This document shows, in pieces, positions 27,170-38,568 of a stretch of DNA of 64,000 nt (positions are counted from its first letter, which is position 1; every line of letters starts with the position of its first letter). The stretch is taken from assembly GCA_963920635.1 (NCBI GenBank), contig OY987301.1:14042501-14106500 (forward strand), read 5' to 3'. This DNA is from Pseudeuparius sepicola. Taxonomy: Eukaryota > Arthropoda > Insecta > Coleoptera > Anthribidae. The position numbers were made by a program, and so were the translations under genes. Below the pieces are notes generated by a model. That model did no database searches. It saw nothing but the letters and a program-made list of their open reading frames with translations, and was not told the origin of the DNA.

Positions 27170-27725
27170 GGTCCAGGTTATGGCCTTAACTAAATTTTCC
27201 CTGCCTTATATTTCCAAAAATGCATTGGCACCAGTCTACAATGCAAAACGGATCATCCGTATTCCGCGGCGGCGCGAATAAATCGTTTAATTTTCTCCTT
27301 GTATGGCGGACGGGCATAGGAAACGCCACGCGCAGGCAAATCAATTGTCCGCCGGCGTCGAATCGCGCGATAAATAACCGTCGCAGCGCCAAATTGACGT
27401 TGATGCGTCACATTCCAACATCCAACAGCCAACCGCCCGATACGGAGGCAGATAGGTGCGTTTGGATATCGAAATTTCTCGCTGCCGCCGCCGCGCCGCT
27501 TATTCGCAGATGCGGTCGGAGTTAAATGCCGTTTTGACGCTGGAAACGCTGCGACGAACGTATGTACCTATAGACCGCCCTGCGTATTGAGCAACGGAAA
27601 TAATGCCTATAAAAAACTGCAGCGCGCAATTACAGTAGTAGATGACTGCTTTGTGAGGAGTGGGGGTAGAGCCGTTAATTATCGTCATAGTCGCGCTGTC
27701 GCGATCCCGGGCGTCATGCGTGAAC
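27170..27725. other. GC-rich low-repeat island
   Basis: CpG-dense unique-looking block with TTCCGCGGCGGCGCG, CAATTGTCCGCCGGCGTCG and CGATAAATAACCG-type words. Frames are open on both strands, as expected from base composition, with no domain. Candidate regulatory island. It ends where the ribozyme-bearing palindrome begins. Confidence 0.3.
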
Positions 27726-27804
27726 TTTCTATAAACATTTGTGGTTGTGGTTGTGGGTGTTTTTGGGATCGGTTTAAATCAGAAAACTACAATTTCAAAT
27801 TGCC

Positions 27805-27836
27805 GACGTTTCGCCAACTTATATTGGCATCATCAG
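27805..27836 (-). ncRNA. Hammerhead-ribozyme-like motif, left arm
   Basis: Exact reverse complement of the copy at 28670-28701. CTGATGA, hairpin GCCAA/TTGGC, then GAAACGTC. One extra T between CTGATGA and stem II departs from the textbook core. Activity untested. Confidence 0.6.
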
Positions 27837-28669
27837 GGCGCTACAAAGGTACAAAATACAGTTCACAATACCAATCAAAAAATTAATAAATGAAAGGATA
27901 ACAATTGGTGCAGGTACTTACATTAGAAAGCAGTTTCGTTGTTCAATCTTAACACTAATAAAACTAGGCATTCTCAAGTACATTTCACAACACATTAAAA
28001 GAGGATTAAAATCAACAGCTATATAAAATATTGGACTAGATTGGGACAATTCCAGGTGAAATATGAATTTCTTGAATATTTGGTTAATTTACTTTTTTTT
28101 CCCCTGAAGAGAACAGTGCAGAAAAAGTACAGACAAAAAGAAAAAGAGGAGAGATACCAATGAGTGGTTGGAACACATGCCTATCCGTTTTTGGATGGTG
28201 TCATTTAATTTTGTCAATAATATTAAAGTATGACGAATGTAAACCATCTATATCAGTTCTCATGTTAATCGAGGTTTTGTCCTTTTTAATTGACAAAATT
28301 AAATGACACCATCCAAAAACGGATAGGCATGTGTTCCAACCACTCATTGGTATCTCTCCTATTTTTCTTTTTGTCTGTACTTTTTCTGCACTGTTCTCTT
28401 CAGGGAAAAAAAAGTAAATTAACCAAATATTCAAGAAATTCATATTTCACCTGGAATTGTCCCAATCTAGTCCAATATTTTATATAGCTGTTGATTTTAA
28501 TCCTCTTTTAATGTGTTGTGAAATGTACTTGAGAATGCCTAGTTTTATTAGTGTTAAGATTGAACAACGAAACTGCTTTCTAATGTAAGTACCTGCACCA
28601 ATTGTTGTCCTTTCATTTATTAATTTTTTGATTGGTATTGTGAACTGTATTTTGTACCTTTGTAGCGCC

Positions 28670-28701
28670 CTGATGATGCCAATATAAGTTGGCGAAACGT
28701 C
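28670..28701 (+). ncRNA. Hammerhead-ribozyme-like motif, right arm
   Basis: CTGATGA at 28670-28676, stem II GCCAA (28678-28682) with TTGGC (28689-28693) around a TATAAG loop, GAAA at 28694-28697, and a minimal stem III ACGT leading to GTC with expected cleavage after C28701. Stem I can start with GCC (28667-28669) and GGC (28702-28704). Minimal-stem-III type I hammerheads are known in Penelope-like elements. The extra T28677 is a caveat. Confidence 0.6.
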
Positions 28702-29007
28702 GGCAATTTGAAATTGTAGTTTTCTGATTTAAACCGATCCCAAAAACACCCACAACCACAACCACAAATTCCATTTGGATCGAAGCCATATTTTCTATAA
28801 ACATGCGGATAGTTATAGCTAGTTCCAGTTGTGGTGGTAGTGACGGTCCATAAGTGGAAATACTGCAGTGGTAAATTCGGCGGAAAATATTATGTAAAAA
28901 AACAACTTTTCATCTTTCGATTTAAATACAAACATAACAATTAAAACGTTAAGAAAACCAAAACTGGCTTTGAAACTAAATCAAACTTGCACCAAAATGA
29001 AACAATA

Positions 29008-30287
29008 CAGGGTGTCTCAGACCTAAATACAATAATTTTAACCACATACTCAGAAAGGTGTCTAAATGCGGAAAATCGAAAACAATTTTTTTTCTGAAAT
29101 ATTTTAGAAATAATTAAATGATTTTAATATTTCCCCTAACGAGCCGCTCAGTTTTATTATCGGGTAGACGCGTACCCAAGGCACAAGGGAGAGGCAAATT
29201 CGTTTCAGGTCTTCCTTATGACGTTGCCAGATCACGGAGCGAGGCAACGAAAAAACTCAATATTTTTTTATCTTTTCAAGGTATCTACTGATTTATCTAA
29301 ATGTGCCTACCTTTTATTATCCTTTAGGATAATAATCGCTGATAGCAAATGAAAGGTGGTTTAAAAACTATCCTCCTCTGGTAAGTTGAATGGTAACACC
29401 TCGGTAAGACACGCACTCACATTCGCACTTGCCATATTATCACAAAACTCCCGGTTTCGAAAAGAAAGTTCGGCGGCACGGCAGCGCCCGGCCGATATGG
29501 TATACTGCGGTTTTCCACGGCGTCCACCGACGGAATTTAGACCTCAACTCGCCCTGCGTCCGAGGAGAATTGTAGTACCTTCCCCGCCTACCTTTTCGCG
29601 TTGTCGGTTTCTTGGTTTCTAATGGCCGACTGGCCGACTCTCCTGCGCGGTCGCGCTCTGCGCTCCCTCTCGATGTGGCGACTGTCGTTTTGCTCGCGGT
29701 GCGACGTTGCCGATACAGTTAATTCATTGTCTGATTTTTTACTACTAAGTAGATTTATTATTTATGTATTTATTACCATGTACAGTGAGTGTCCTCCGAC
29801 AACAGGAATCTTTAGCAAACAAAAAAATAAAGGCACAAAACACGGCGCTTAGTTAAGGTTTTATGTTTTAAGAGGCAACACGATAACAACAAAAAACTAA
29901 ACTGCGGCATACGGCAGATAGATACATGATCGCCCCCTCTCCTGCCGCGCGGAAGGGCCGCCTCCACCGCCTGATTTCATTAGTTTAATTGAATTGGCCT
30001 TTCATAAATGCATAAATGGTAAAATTACTTAAAAGTATTTAAAATCGGGGAATACCAGCTAAAACCGGCAACATTGCACGTCGCCCAATAATGTAGCTTC
30101 TGGCCGGCCCCTTCGCGGTCGTTACCTCGCCAGTGGCGTCGTTATTGTTTGTAAAAAAATAGCTTCCTTAAACATTTTTTTCTGGCTTTATTATTGACTT
30201 TTATTTTTTTAAAATTGCGGATTCGTATTAAGCTCAATTTTCTCCGCATGTGGTTAAAATTATTGTATTTAGGTCTGAAACACCCTG
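29008..30287. mobile_element. Tc1/mariner-like element, about 40-bp TIRs, GC-rich interior, 1280 bp
   Basis: TA-flanked CAGGGTGT(C/T)TCAGACCTA ends, inverted and about 95 per cent identical over the first 40 bp. The interior (29380-29990) is GC-rich and CpG-dense, unlike the AT-rich interiors of the other elements here. It has no recognisable transposase. Either captured host DNA or two independent insertions either side of host DNA. Confidence 0.65.
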
Positions 30288-32092
30288 TATAATGACTAAT
30301 GACACATGTTTTCTCTAAAATTAGAAATAAGGGTCCATTACTTTTGAGACTTTTTCATATTTTCGAACCTCCGCCGTATACTAAATGATATAATGAAGTT
30401 TTGAAAACTGCGTTTTGAGTTTGCAGGAATGCAAAAACTTTTATCAAGAACAAAAATTTTATATAGAATCCAGTAAATTTAATCGGATTTATATGGGTAA
30501 TAACGCAATTCAATCTTGAATTTAGGGGTAAATAACAGCTGTATTTTTAATTTTACCAACAAAAAAATCGACACCAAAAAGGTGCTCTGCAAATATGTGT
30601 TCTTGGCATCTTCTTTAATTTTGCATTATACAAATTACAAATTCACATCTAACATCTTTTTTTCTGTTAACGACAGCTCGAAATTTTCTTAACAAAAGTT
30701 GTTCACTACAAAATCACCTATGATATTTGTCTAAGCAACTTTTTTCTATGAGCAATTGTTTATTTCCGGTAGCGTCTCAAAGTTGCGCGCAACGTCTCCT
30801 GGCACCTCGCTCACGGTAATTTGACTGTACTTTGACATATTATTATGTGAAGCCTAATAATAATTGTGTCCGCGGGTTATTGTAGTTTACGGTACAAGGA
30901 TATAGTACAATTAAATATAGAGATTGCCGAGATTGCACAGAAAACGCTTAGGGAATGTTTCTCACAGGGCGTTCGATTTTCAAGGAAAAAACAAATAAAA
31001 TAAAAAAGATGAAATTATGCAAGAGCGGATATCGTTTGATTCGGAATACCAGTGTTGTTGTTGTCTATTTTGTTGTTGTTGTTGTTGTTATTGTTGTTAT
31101 TGTCCCCGATGTTAGTAAATCAGTTTTGCCAGCACATAATATATACATATATTTATTATGTCAAGGTATAAAATCTCTAGTTCCACCTTTTATTGTCAAC
31201 CATATACCAAATGTCAGGTCTGGATATAAAAACCACAGACATTATACATATAGCCCTCCGGCATTCTTTTGGTAGAAACTATTGTTATGATTCTGCTACA
31301 TTGCGCTATTCACTGGAGGACTGGAGAAATTAGAAATGTGGCTATAGGCAGTCTATTGGCTGCATTCGACAGTCTCCGGTTTCCTTAATAGCTTTTCAAA
31401 GACGACCATTTTCAGTTACAGTTTTAAACAACCGCCTTACTCGCCGTTTATAGCCCGTTTTCACCTTATTCCTTCAAACCCAAGCCACTCCAGGCCGCCG
31501 TAATTGAAAGAAAGGCGGCACCAATTAAGTAATTTTATGGTTTCCACTTTGACTATCCGCCTCAAGCAAGCAAGCACGCCGTTCGAAATCTTGCCGGGTG
31601 GCTACTTAAACAGGAGCAATGGAGTATTACGCGCGGCAAATTTAAAATAAATGTCGTCGCTTGTCTACTATTACTTACGCGGTTTTTTACCTCGCAAGGC
31701 GTCCGATCGATAAAGAAGAAGAAGACTGTAAAAACCTGTAAATAAATAGATTCACGCTGTATCGATTCCAAAGCGGCACTTATATCGTTTAAATTTTTAC
31801 TCTCCCCCATATATTTGATGGTATCGCCGCGTCCAATTGAAAACAAAACACCGGCTATTGTTAGAAAGGATACCAATAAGAGCCCCTGGTTGTAAGGACT
31901 CAAGCTACTTGATTCGAGTTGGGAGCTCGGTTCGTTCGAGGATCGTTTAAGGTTGAATTTTTTGTATACACGGTGTGTCGGTCAAATCTCAATAGTTAGT
32001 AGCAGTCCTCTTTTTGAAATTTAATTATGGCTATATCTATCAAAATAATCAAGCAGCTTGACTGAAATTTTGCACCGCTGTGTTTTTTATTT
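30288..32092. other. Intergenic DNA, no recognised gene
   Basis: (TTG)n-like low-complexity tract at 31050-31105. 31360-31960 is GC-richer and holds a minus-strand open frame (31903-31562) that starts with a hydrophobic stretch but has no ATG at its start. It might be a coding exon, unproven. A single end-like ACACGGTGTGTCGGTC lies near 31970. Confidence 0.35.
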
Positions 32093-32195
32093 ACAAGCTT
32101 TTATTTAACTTGCAATGTATGGGGAACTATGTATGTATGTATGTATGTATGTATGTATGTATGTATGTATGTATGCATGCATGCATGTATGTATG

Positions 32196-32226
<31 letters not shown>

Positions 32227-33204
32227 GTATGTATATATGTATGTATGTATGTAGGTATGTATGTATGTTTAGGTCAAATCTTGCAAGCTGAATTAGAACC
32301 ACTTCCTGACATCCGATTGAGCTGAAATTTTGCATACACCGCCAGTTCCGGTGATAATACAATATACAATACCTACTCGATATTGAAATACTTTCAAAAT
32401 GGCCGTCGCCACAAGATGGCGGATGATGTATTTTTTGTCAACCCCCTTATTATGGGTATCAAATAAAAGGGCTTGAAGAATAGAAAACCATAGAGTTAGT
32501 GACATCACACTAAATTCAATATGGCCGTCGCTCCAAGATGGCGGATGATGTATTTTTTTGTCAACCCTTTTAATATGGGTATCAAATGAAAGGGCTTGAA
32601 GAGTATAAAACGATAAAGTTAGTGACATCACACTAAATTCAATATGGCCGCCCCTCTAAGATGGCGGATAATGTATTTTTTTGTCAACCCCCTTAACATG
32701 GGTATCAATAGAAAGGGCTTGAAGAGTAGAAAATGAAAAAGTTAGTGACATCACACAATGCAATATGGCCGCCTCTCCAACACGGTGGATTACATTTTAT
32801 TTTCCCTTAATATAGGCATTAAATGAAAGTGCTTGAAGAGTAGAACTAAAAATTTGAAAATAAAATTAATGGTAAAAAATATTTTTAAAAACAAGCTTTT
32901 ATTTAAATGCCCTGAAAAAAAGAAAATAAACTTTATAATAAATCAAATCAAGGCAAACTCATAATTTTGTTACATGATAAAATTGTATATGATATAAAAG
33001 CTTGTAGCGAGAATATATGTATCTTGAAAGTAATTCTAACTAGAAAATATATTTTTTTATAAAAGAAATTTACACACGAAAATATCGCGACAAGCTTTTA
33101 TATCATATACAATTTTATAATGTAACAAAATTATGGGTTTGCCTTGGTTTGATTTATTATAAAGTTTATTTTCTTCTTTTCAGAGCATTTAAATAAAAAC
33201 TTGT
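32093..33204 (-). mobile_element. 123-bp tandem-repeat element, copy B (reverse)
   Basis: Same family as 13579-14408, inverted. Ends ACAAGCTTTTATTTAA and AAATAAAAACTTGT. GACATCACAC recurs at 32501, 32623 and 32747, a period of 122-124 bp. The terminal hairpin is at 32885-33204. Its tail carries a long (GTAT)n expansion that copy A has as only two units. Confidence 0.7.
32129..32270 (+). repeat. (GTAT)n microsatellite
   Basis: About 35 units of GTAT with a few GCAT, GTAA and GTAG variants, at the place where copy A of the host element has CATACATACAT. A typical replication-slippage expansion inside a transposon. Confidence 0.95.
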
Positions 33205-33550
33205 TTTTAAAAATATTTTTTACTATTAATTAATCGATTTTAGAATTTAAAGGGCACCACTTGCGCTATTTTTTGGATCATGCTTTTACTCGTAACTTTT
33301 TTGAGGTTTTGAGGTGACGCCCTCTGTGAAATACATAGAAATTGGCATCTTCAGCTGATTCTCCATCTCCCAAAACACAGCATTGCTAAATTTTAGTTCA
33401 GTAACTCGATTATTTTTGAGAGATTGAGCTGTACGTTATGTTTCGTATTTTTTCTTCTACGGAGGTAAATTACTATATCCCTACAGATTTTTTCTTCTAC
33501 GGAGGTAAATTACTATATCCATACAGATTCTTTAAGACGAAATAAATCTT
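33205..33550. other. Intergenic DNA with a 40-bp tandem duplication
   Basis: The block starting TTTTTTCTTCTACGGAGG is present twice in tandem (about 33449-33530) with one substitution. Otherwise AT-rich and without a recognised gene. Confidence 0.6.
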
Positions 33551-34560
33551 CCTAGTGCCGCATTACCGTATGTCATACGTCAAATATGAACGCGCGGCTT
33601 TCATGCTACTTGAAAGCCACCACGAACGGACCAGCCGGGCACCGTCGTCCGCCAGGTGTACGGCATAACCTCAAACCGCCGGTAGCCGGTTGATTTATTC
33701 CCTAATTAGTCCGGACAGGTATATAGGACGGGACGCGGCAGGCCACGGTCATTTGGTCATAGCCGGAATGCGACGAATTGTCCGCGTCCCGCCTGGCCTC
33801 GGCGGCAGGACGAATTGCCGTTCGTCCAGGACGGCGCGGTCGACGTCCATTTTAATTGGTTCGATCCTATCGACGGTTATAATATGACGGGCAGCGCACG
33901 AAATTAAAAACGGAACGGAAGGATCATCGATGGCGGCCGCAGGAGGAAGGAGAGATGGGAGGCAGCACATCTATGGGCTGGCGAATTCCGCAGCGGACCG
34001 AGGATACATCCTTGAGGAGCACCATACTGGACCCATAATATTGACGCGTCATTGCTTTGTACAACTGAAACTCGATGCAACAAGTAACATTACAAACATT
34101 ATTCTTCACATACCTATACCTGTGATCCTAAACTTCCATTAGATTTGCTCGTTCAGGAGCAAAGCTGTTTATGTTAATTACGATAGACTGAAATAATTAA
34201 TTCTACACAAAGACGCTTAATTGGGCCTTTTAGCCCGCGCGCTGTTGGCTGCTCGCCGCGAAGACGGTGGGGACGGATTAAGCCGTTGTCTCCCTTTTTA
34301 CGAATACGATATTTATTCCGGTGGCTTATCGCCTCTAATTTGTGTTTTAAATTAGGACGGGACCGGGGCAGGCCAGAGCCGGGTGCTTAATTGGCGATAT
34401 TTTCTCTCCAGCTAATGATCGAGTGTGTTTATGTGTTTACCGGTCCTCCCGGTCGACTCTTAAATTACTATCTATGCCCGCCACATGTCACCGGCTAGGA
34501 CTTGCCAAGGCCGATACTTCAACGGATCCATTGGATAGCTAATAGTATAGATGCACGGTT
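33550..34560. other. GC-rich low-repeat island, about 1 kb
   Basis: The longest GC-rich island in the window, with CpG-rich stretches (GACGGGACGCGGCAGGCCAC) interleaved with TAATTAG, TTAATTGG and GCTAATGATCG homeodomain-like cores. Open frames on both strands lack domains. The texture suggests conserved regulatory DNA rather than coding sequence. Inference. Confidence 0.35.
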
Positions 34561-36631
34561 CTAATAGTTCTGACAATAATAAGTGTGTTCACTGATTCAG
34601 CTTAATCAAATAATGCATCCAGTACGATGATTGATGTTCAACCTCCAATATATTGTGGGGATAAATCTAAAAAGTAAAGTTGGTAAGCCTACATCTAATG
34701 TCCTTGATGTAGCTATGCTGAAATCAGATGGAAATAAGAAAGTGTCCAAAATAATGTCTGTTTCGGCAAAAACTGGCCTCCGCAAATAGTTCTTTTGTTT
34801 AGGTACAACCAATGAAGTCATAGGTTGTACCCAATGACGTCAAAACCTATAAACGTGGTGCCCCATTGTTAAAATGCCCTTTATTTTGACTCCAAGATTA
34901 AATACATCCATACTACTCTAAAAACATGCTGCAAACAAAAACAGAAAGTCAACCATCAACCAACTATACACCCGATGATTCCCGGTTATAGTTCCTCCAG
35001 CAACGAAGACAAAATAATAGTAATTGCCCCCCTCCCCCGCACAAGCATGTGGTCGCTTCTGGGGTACTCCTAGTTTGGAGTATTGTGAGGGTGACAATTA
35101 TTATTATTATTATTATAGAATCACACTTAGATATCGCAAGTTTTTTCTTGTTTGGGGGCGCCGGAAGCATCGGAACCTCACCTGAAGACACGGGGGATGG
35201 TCTAACGACGCCAGCCTCCGAGCCCAGACCCAGAGTCGAAATAAGTTCGCTACGGCTCGACAAAAACGGGCAATTTCTGACAATCTCGCGACATTTTGGG
35301 AATAATTTAATGGAGCGCTTAGATTGTGATTAGTTCTGGGCGTCAAGCGTTTATCAAAACAAACCTGTCTATAGGTTCTGACGCCATTTTTATCAGATTT
35401 CATTTTTTTCCAATGGCGTATCACACGCGTGATCACTTTTACCTGAGCACACTGTACCTCTGTCTTACTATTTGAGTTAAAATATTCCATTTCATTGGCA
35501 TTTCTCTTGCGTTATGCTATATAACTATAACCAAAGCCGAACTTCGGCTATGCTATAACAGCTATATCTACCTACATAAAATAATAAAAGATTTATTTTG
35601 AAGCAATATGAACATTTTCTGTGGACAACGGACTAGGTTGATTGTATGTTTCATGTTTCATTTTCGATTTTTGATGTGATGATTGCGATGACATCAGGGC
35701 CTATAATTTCAAGAGTTCCTACTCCTAGCCAATTCCCTTGAAATGAGCGTCAGCAGATGGCATTTAACTGAAGCCGCATTTGAATAAACTACAACTAGAA
35801 ATCTCAGTCCGTATCGGGAACGAAACGGTAGTAGCTAGGAGGTCTTATTAACCGTTCGAATACATCCCATCAACGTCAATCGACTTGCCAAATCGGAAGA
35901 AGGAAAGGCCTCAGGCATTTCTGACATCGGAGTGGGAGTTTTAGAATAGGGAAGTTTCCTCTAATTGAATTTCGAAATAAAATGCTAATAAGTCTCACGA
36001 AAAAAATCCCTTGAATTTGGTCTTGGGCAGGAGTAACAAAAATAACCCTATGTTGGCAACTAATGATAATTATTTAGCAATCACAAATACATAATATTAT
36101 ATGAATGTGACTCACAATTCACAAATTGTGTATTGTGACATCCTACAAAGAAGCAGCCATCACATCGGAAACATGTATAGGAAACATAACGGTAGGTACC
36201 TATATAATTAAAAAAAAGGCTGAGGCAATTCTTGTTCGTAATCAAAAGCTAAAAGTTATGCATAAATATGATGCCTTTGGCCTCTGACAAGACAGTTAAA
36301 TATTTTCAAAAAAAATCTCCATATGCATCTTAGATCCCCATAAAACATTCTTGGGTACCTAATAAACAAAGTCGCACGGCTATCCCCTGGTTCATGGTTT
36401 GATAAAAATTTATTGTTTTTAAATTATATATTTATGTTAAAGGTTTCGTGAGTGCCGCCGCAGTCACATTTAAATTTCTAATAAGGCTGTAAAAGGGGAG
36501 TCTCTTTTACAACGTAATAATAAAATAACTATTCTGTGGCTACCGGTAATCGGTACACAGTCTATAATATACCGCACGAGTTAATAATTACTTTACAAAG
36601 GAGTGCGGGGCTGTGTGCACGTATGTATAAA
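34561..36631. other. Intergenic DNA, no recognised gene
   Basis: Holds an (ATT)n tract at 35096-35118, a short perfect hairpin AGCCGAAcTTCGGCT near 35537, and overlapping opposite-strand open frames at 34964-35490 that look compositional. No transposon ends recognised. Confidence 0.4.
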
Positions 36632-36874
36632 TGAAAAAGAGAAAGAAGTGTATTTCCGTGCAAATAATTTAATTAAAAATCATGGTAAAGCGCTTTCGGC
36701 TGACTTGGTGTGACCTTCTATTTTATGGGTTTTACTGTTGTATAATGCTTTATGCTCCAATTTTCCTGTACACACTTGACAAGTGGTACTGAGGATGGAT
36801 TAACAGCCGAAAGCGCTTTACCATGATTTTTAATTAAATTATTTGCACGGAAATACACTTCTTTCTCTTTTTCA
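36632..36874. repeat. Foldback element with a degenerate hammerhead-like core
   Basis: 243 bp. Arms of about 72 bp are inverted copies (TGAAAAAGAGAAAGAAGTG at the left, its complement at the right; inner AAAGCGCTTTCGGCT). Just inside the right arm, CTGAGGATGG...CCGAAAGCGC (36789-36816) resembles a decayed hammerhead core (CTGANGA...GAAA). Related sequence occurs near 56215-56270. No TSD found. Confidence 0.55.
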
Positions 36875-36999
36875 ATAATTACTTTGGCTTAATGAATAAT
36901 AAATTAGCGCTGCAGAGTTACATTTGAATATTTTCTCTATATACTTATAATAATAATAACAAAAATTAAAACAATTGTTAAAAAAAATAAAAAAAGTGC

Positions 37000-37071
37000 C
37001 TCTCCGGCCGGGAATCGAACCCGGGTCTCCCGCGTGACAGGCGGGGATACTGACCACTATACTACCGAAGA
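37000..37071 (-). tRNA. tRNA-Asp (anticodon GUC)
   Basis: 72 nt, read on the minus strand. Acceptor TCTTCGG pairs with CCGGAGA with one G-U. The D-arm region TAGTATAGTGG matches the A box. Anticodon stem-loop CCCGC-CTGTCAC-GCGGG carries GUC. T arm GGTTCGATTCC is a perfect B box. Discriminator G, then a T-rich run on the minus strand (T7ATT) that would terminate RNA polymerase III. No intron. It looks functional and is the only convincing intact tRNA gene in the window. Confidence 0.95.
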
Positions 37072-37753
37072 CTTGGTAGAAAGTTTGATATTCCAGCGTT
37101 ATCAGTAGCGGTTTCTAAAAATATCCACTTTTAAAGCGGGCTACGTAGGTATTGAAATTATTGAAAATAGGATAATTTGAAGCAACAAACTGTACACTAT
37201 ACACAGTGTGTTATTGAAAAGTTTTGCGTGTCAACGTAATTCGATTGTGAAAGGGAAATATTAGCTTTAAATTATTTTAGGTAGGTAGGTACAGTACAGG
37301 GAGGTAAAAAAATGTGAATTGCAGTCAATAGGTACTTCAAATTTTATGGGGCAATTGACAAAAAAAAGTTTAAGTTGAATAATTTGTCTAGATCGCTATT
37401 TTAATATCTAGTTTCTTTGCATCACTGTTTTGTCAATACACTAAGCAAGTACCTAGGTAGGTAGTTATTCCAATACCCACAATATTATTAAAAAAAAATT
37501 AACGGTGATTTTTATTTCGAATTTACAAAAAAAGTGTCTCAAATTTGGGTCTCTTTCTCTACCTATATTGTTTCCACTCCTTCGCGATTTTGCTCGAAAG
37601 TCCTATTCTAGACAAAATTAGTTACATGTTACATACTTTCCATTATTCGTTACAAATTTAATATAAATGAATTTTAATGCGCAAGAGGTTAGCGAACAAG
37701 GTTTTTTTGTTAACATTTTCAAAAACTGTATGGGATAATATATATAACATAGG

Positions 37754-38568
37754 CAGTGATGTAACAGATACATTTTTTCAGTATCTAGATACAGATACAG
37801 ATACTGTCTAGCAGATGTAGGTATCTAGATACAGATACCGATACATTTTTTTCAAAGTATCTGGGTACAAATACAGATACGTTAAAAAAGTATCTAGATA
37901 CTTCCAGATACATTCAGATACTATCAGTTAATTAAGAAAATTTCAGACCTCATAAGGCAATCAATACTTACCTACTTAGATATTTATGAAACAAGTGTTT
38001 GTGTAGGTAAAGTAGAACTGTTTAGACGAATGTGAAGTTTAGATTGTCACTAATTGAAACAAGTTGTGGGTTAGTAGTTTACCGTGTACGTCACTCCAAA
38101 GTGAGCACTGAGTAGGTGCTTTATGTACGGTATATTAAAAAAATCACTAAATCACAACCCATTTTATTATTTGTATTGTTTATTTTTTTAACATTAGCAA
38201 CATTTCGAAGTTTTCATCGCCGAGCATGTTACGCCTTGGCGTTAAAATTTGTCCCACTGTACTGTAAAAGGCGTTCGACTGGCGCAGATGATGGTAAAAC
38301 CGTGTTAGATTTTTTACCTCATCGATTGCACAAAGCATGTAATCCTATTTGAATTACAATAAACTTAAAATTAATTTTTGCCCATAGGAACGGTTTAAAA
38401 ATTGAATATAGGCACGTGGCACGCCTTGGAATCGTGGCTAAAAAACGTATCTAGTATCTAAGTATCTAGATACTTTCAAAAGGATCTAGATACTAAAGTA
38501 GATACTGATTTTTGTAAGTATCTAGATACAGTATCTAGATACATGTATCTCGATACATTACATCACTG
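37754..38568 (-). mobile_element. hAT element remnant with GTATCTAGATAC subterminal repeats, 815 bp
   Basis: Ends CAGTGATGTAA and TTACATCACTG. Flanking 8-bp sequences AACATAGG and AACATACT match at 6 of 8. Both subterminal regions (37770-37925 and 38445-38560) are dense in GTATCTAGATAC/AGATAC words, a typical array of hAT transposase binding sites. The interior keeps the end of a transposase gene on the minus strand. Confidence 0.85.
38180..38288 (-). pseudogene. hAT transposase C-terminal dimerisation relic
   Basis: Minus-strand reading SAPVERL, a one-base frame change, then VGQILTPRRNMLGDENFEML and a stop. This order matches the end of the hAT dimerisation domain (S-x-x-x-ER-x-FS ... RNR-L ... 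E-x-L). The frameshift makes it non-functional. Confidence 0.75.

Larger units (their letters stand above)
27739..28791. mobile_element. Palindromic retroelement-like unit with two opposed hammerhead-like motifs and a 13-bp TSD
   Basis: Two nearly identical inverted arms of about 480 bp (27737-28217 and 28290-28769) flank a 70-bp spacer. The unit is bracketed by the direct repeat TTTCTATAAACAT at 27726-27738 and 28792-28804, as expected for target-primed insertion. Each arm holds one hammerhead-like motif. Such motifs are known from the terminal repeats of Penelope-like elements and related retroelements. No reverse transcriptase is present here, so the unit would be non-autonomous. Assignment to Penelope-like elements is inference from the ribozyme motif. 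Confidence 0.7.

Noticed and set aside
31562..31903. Open frame with a hydrophobic start and VFFFFIDRTPCEV segment
   Set aside because: It opens with TTG rather than ATG and no similarity is recognised. It could be an internal exon, but no splice pair or partner exon supports this.
32129..32270. Repetitive array that might suggest CRISPR-like spacing
   Set aside because: It is a simple (GTAT)n microsatellite with no spacers, in a eukaryotic genome.
36872..37057. Open frame overlapping the tRNA gene
   Set aside because: Its start (SIPACHAGDPGSIPG) is simply the translation of the tRNA-Asp sequence.
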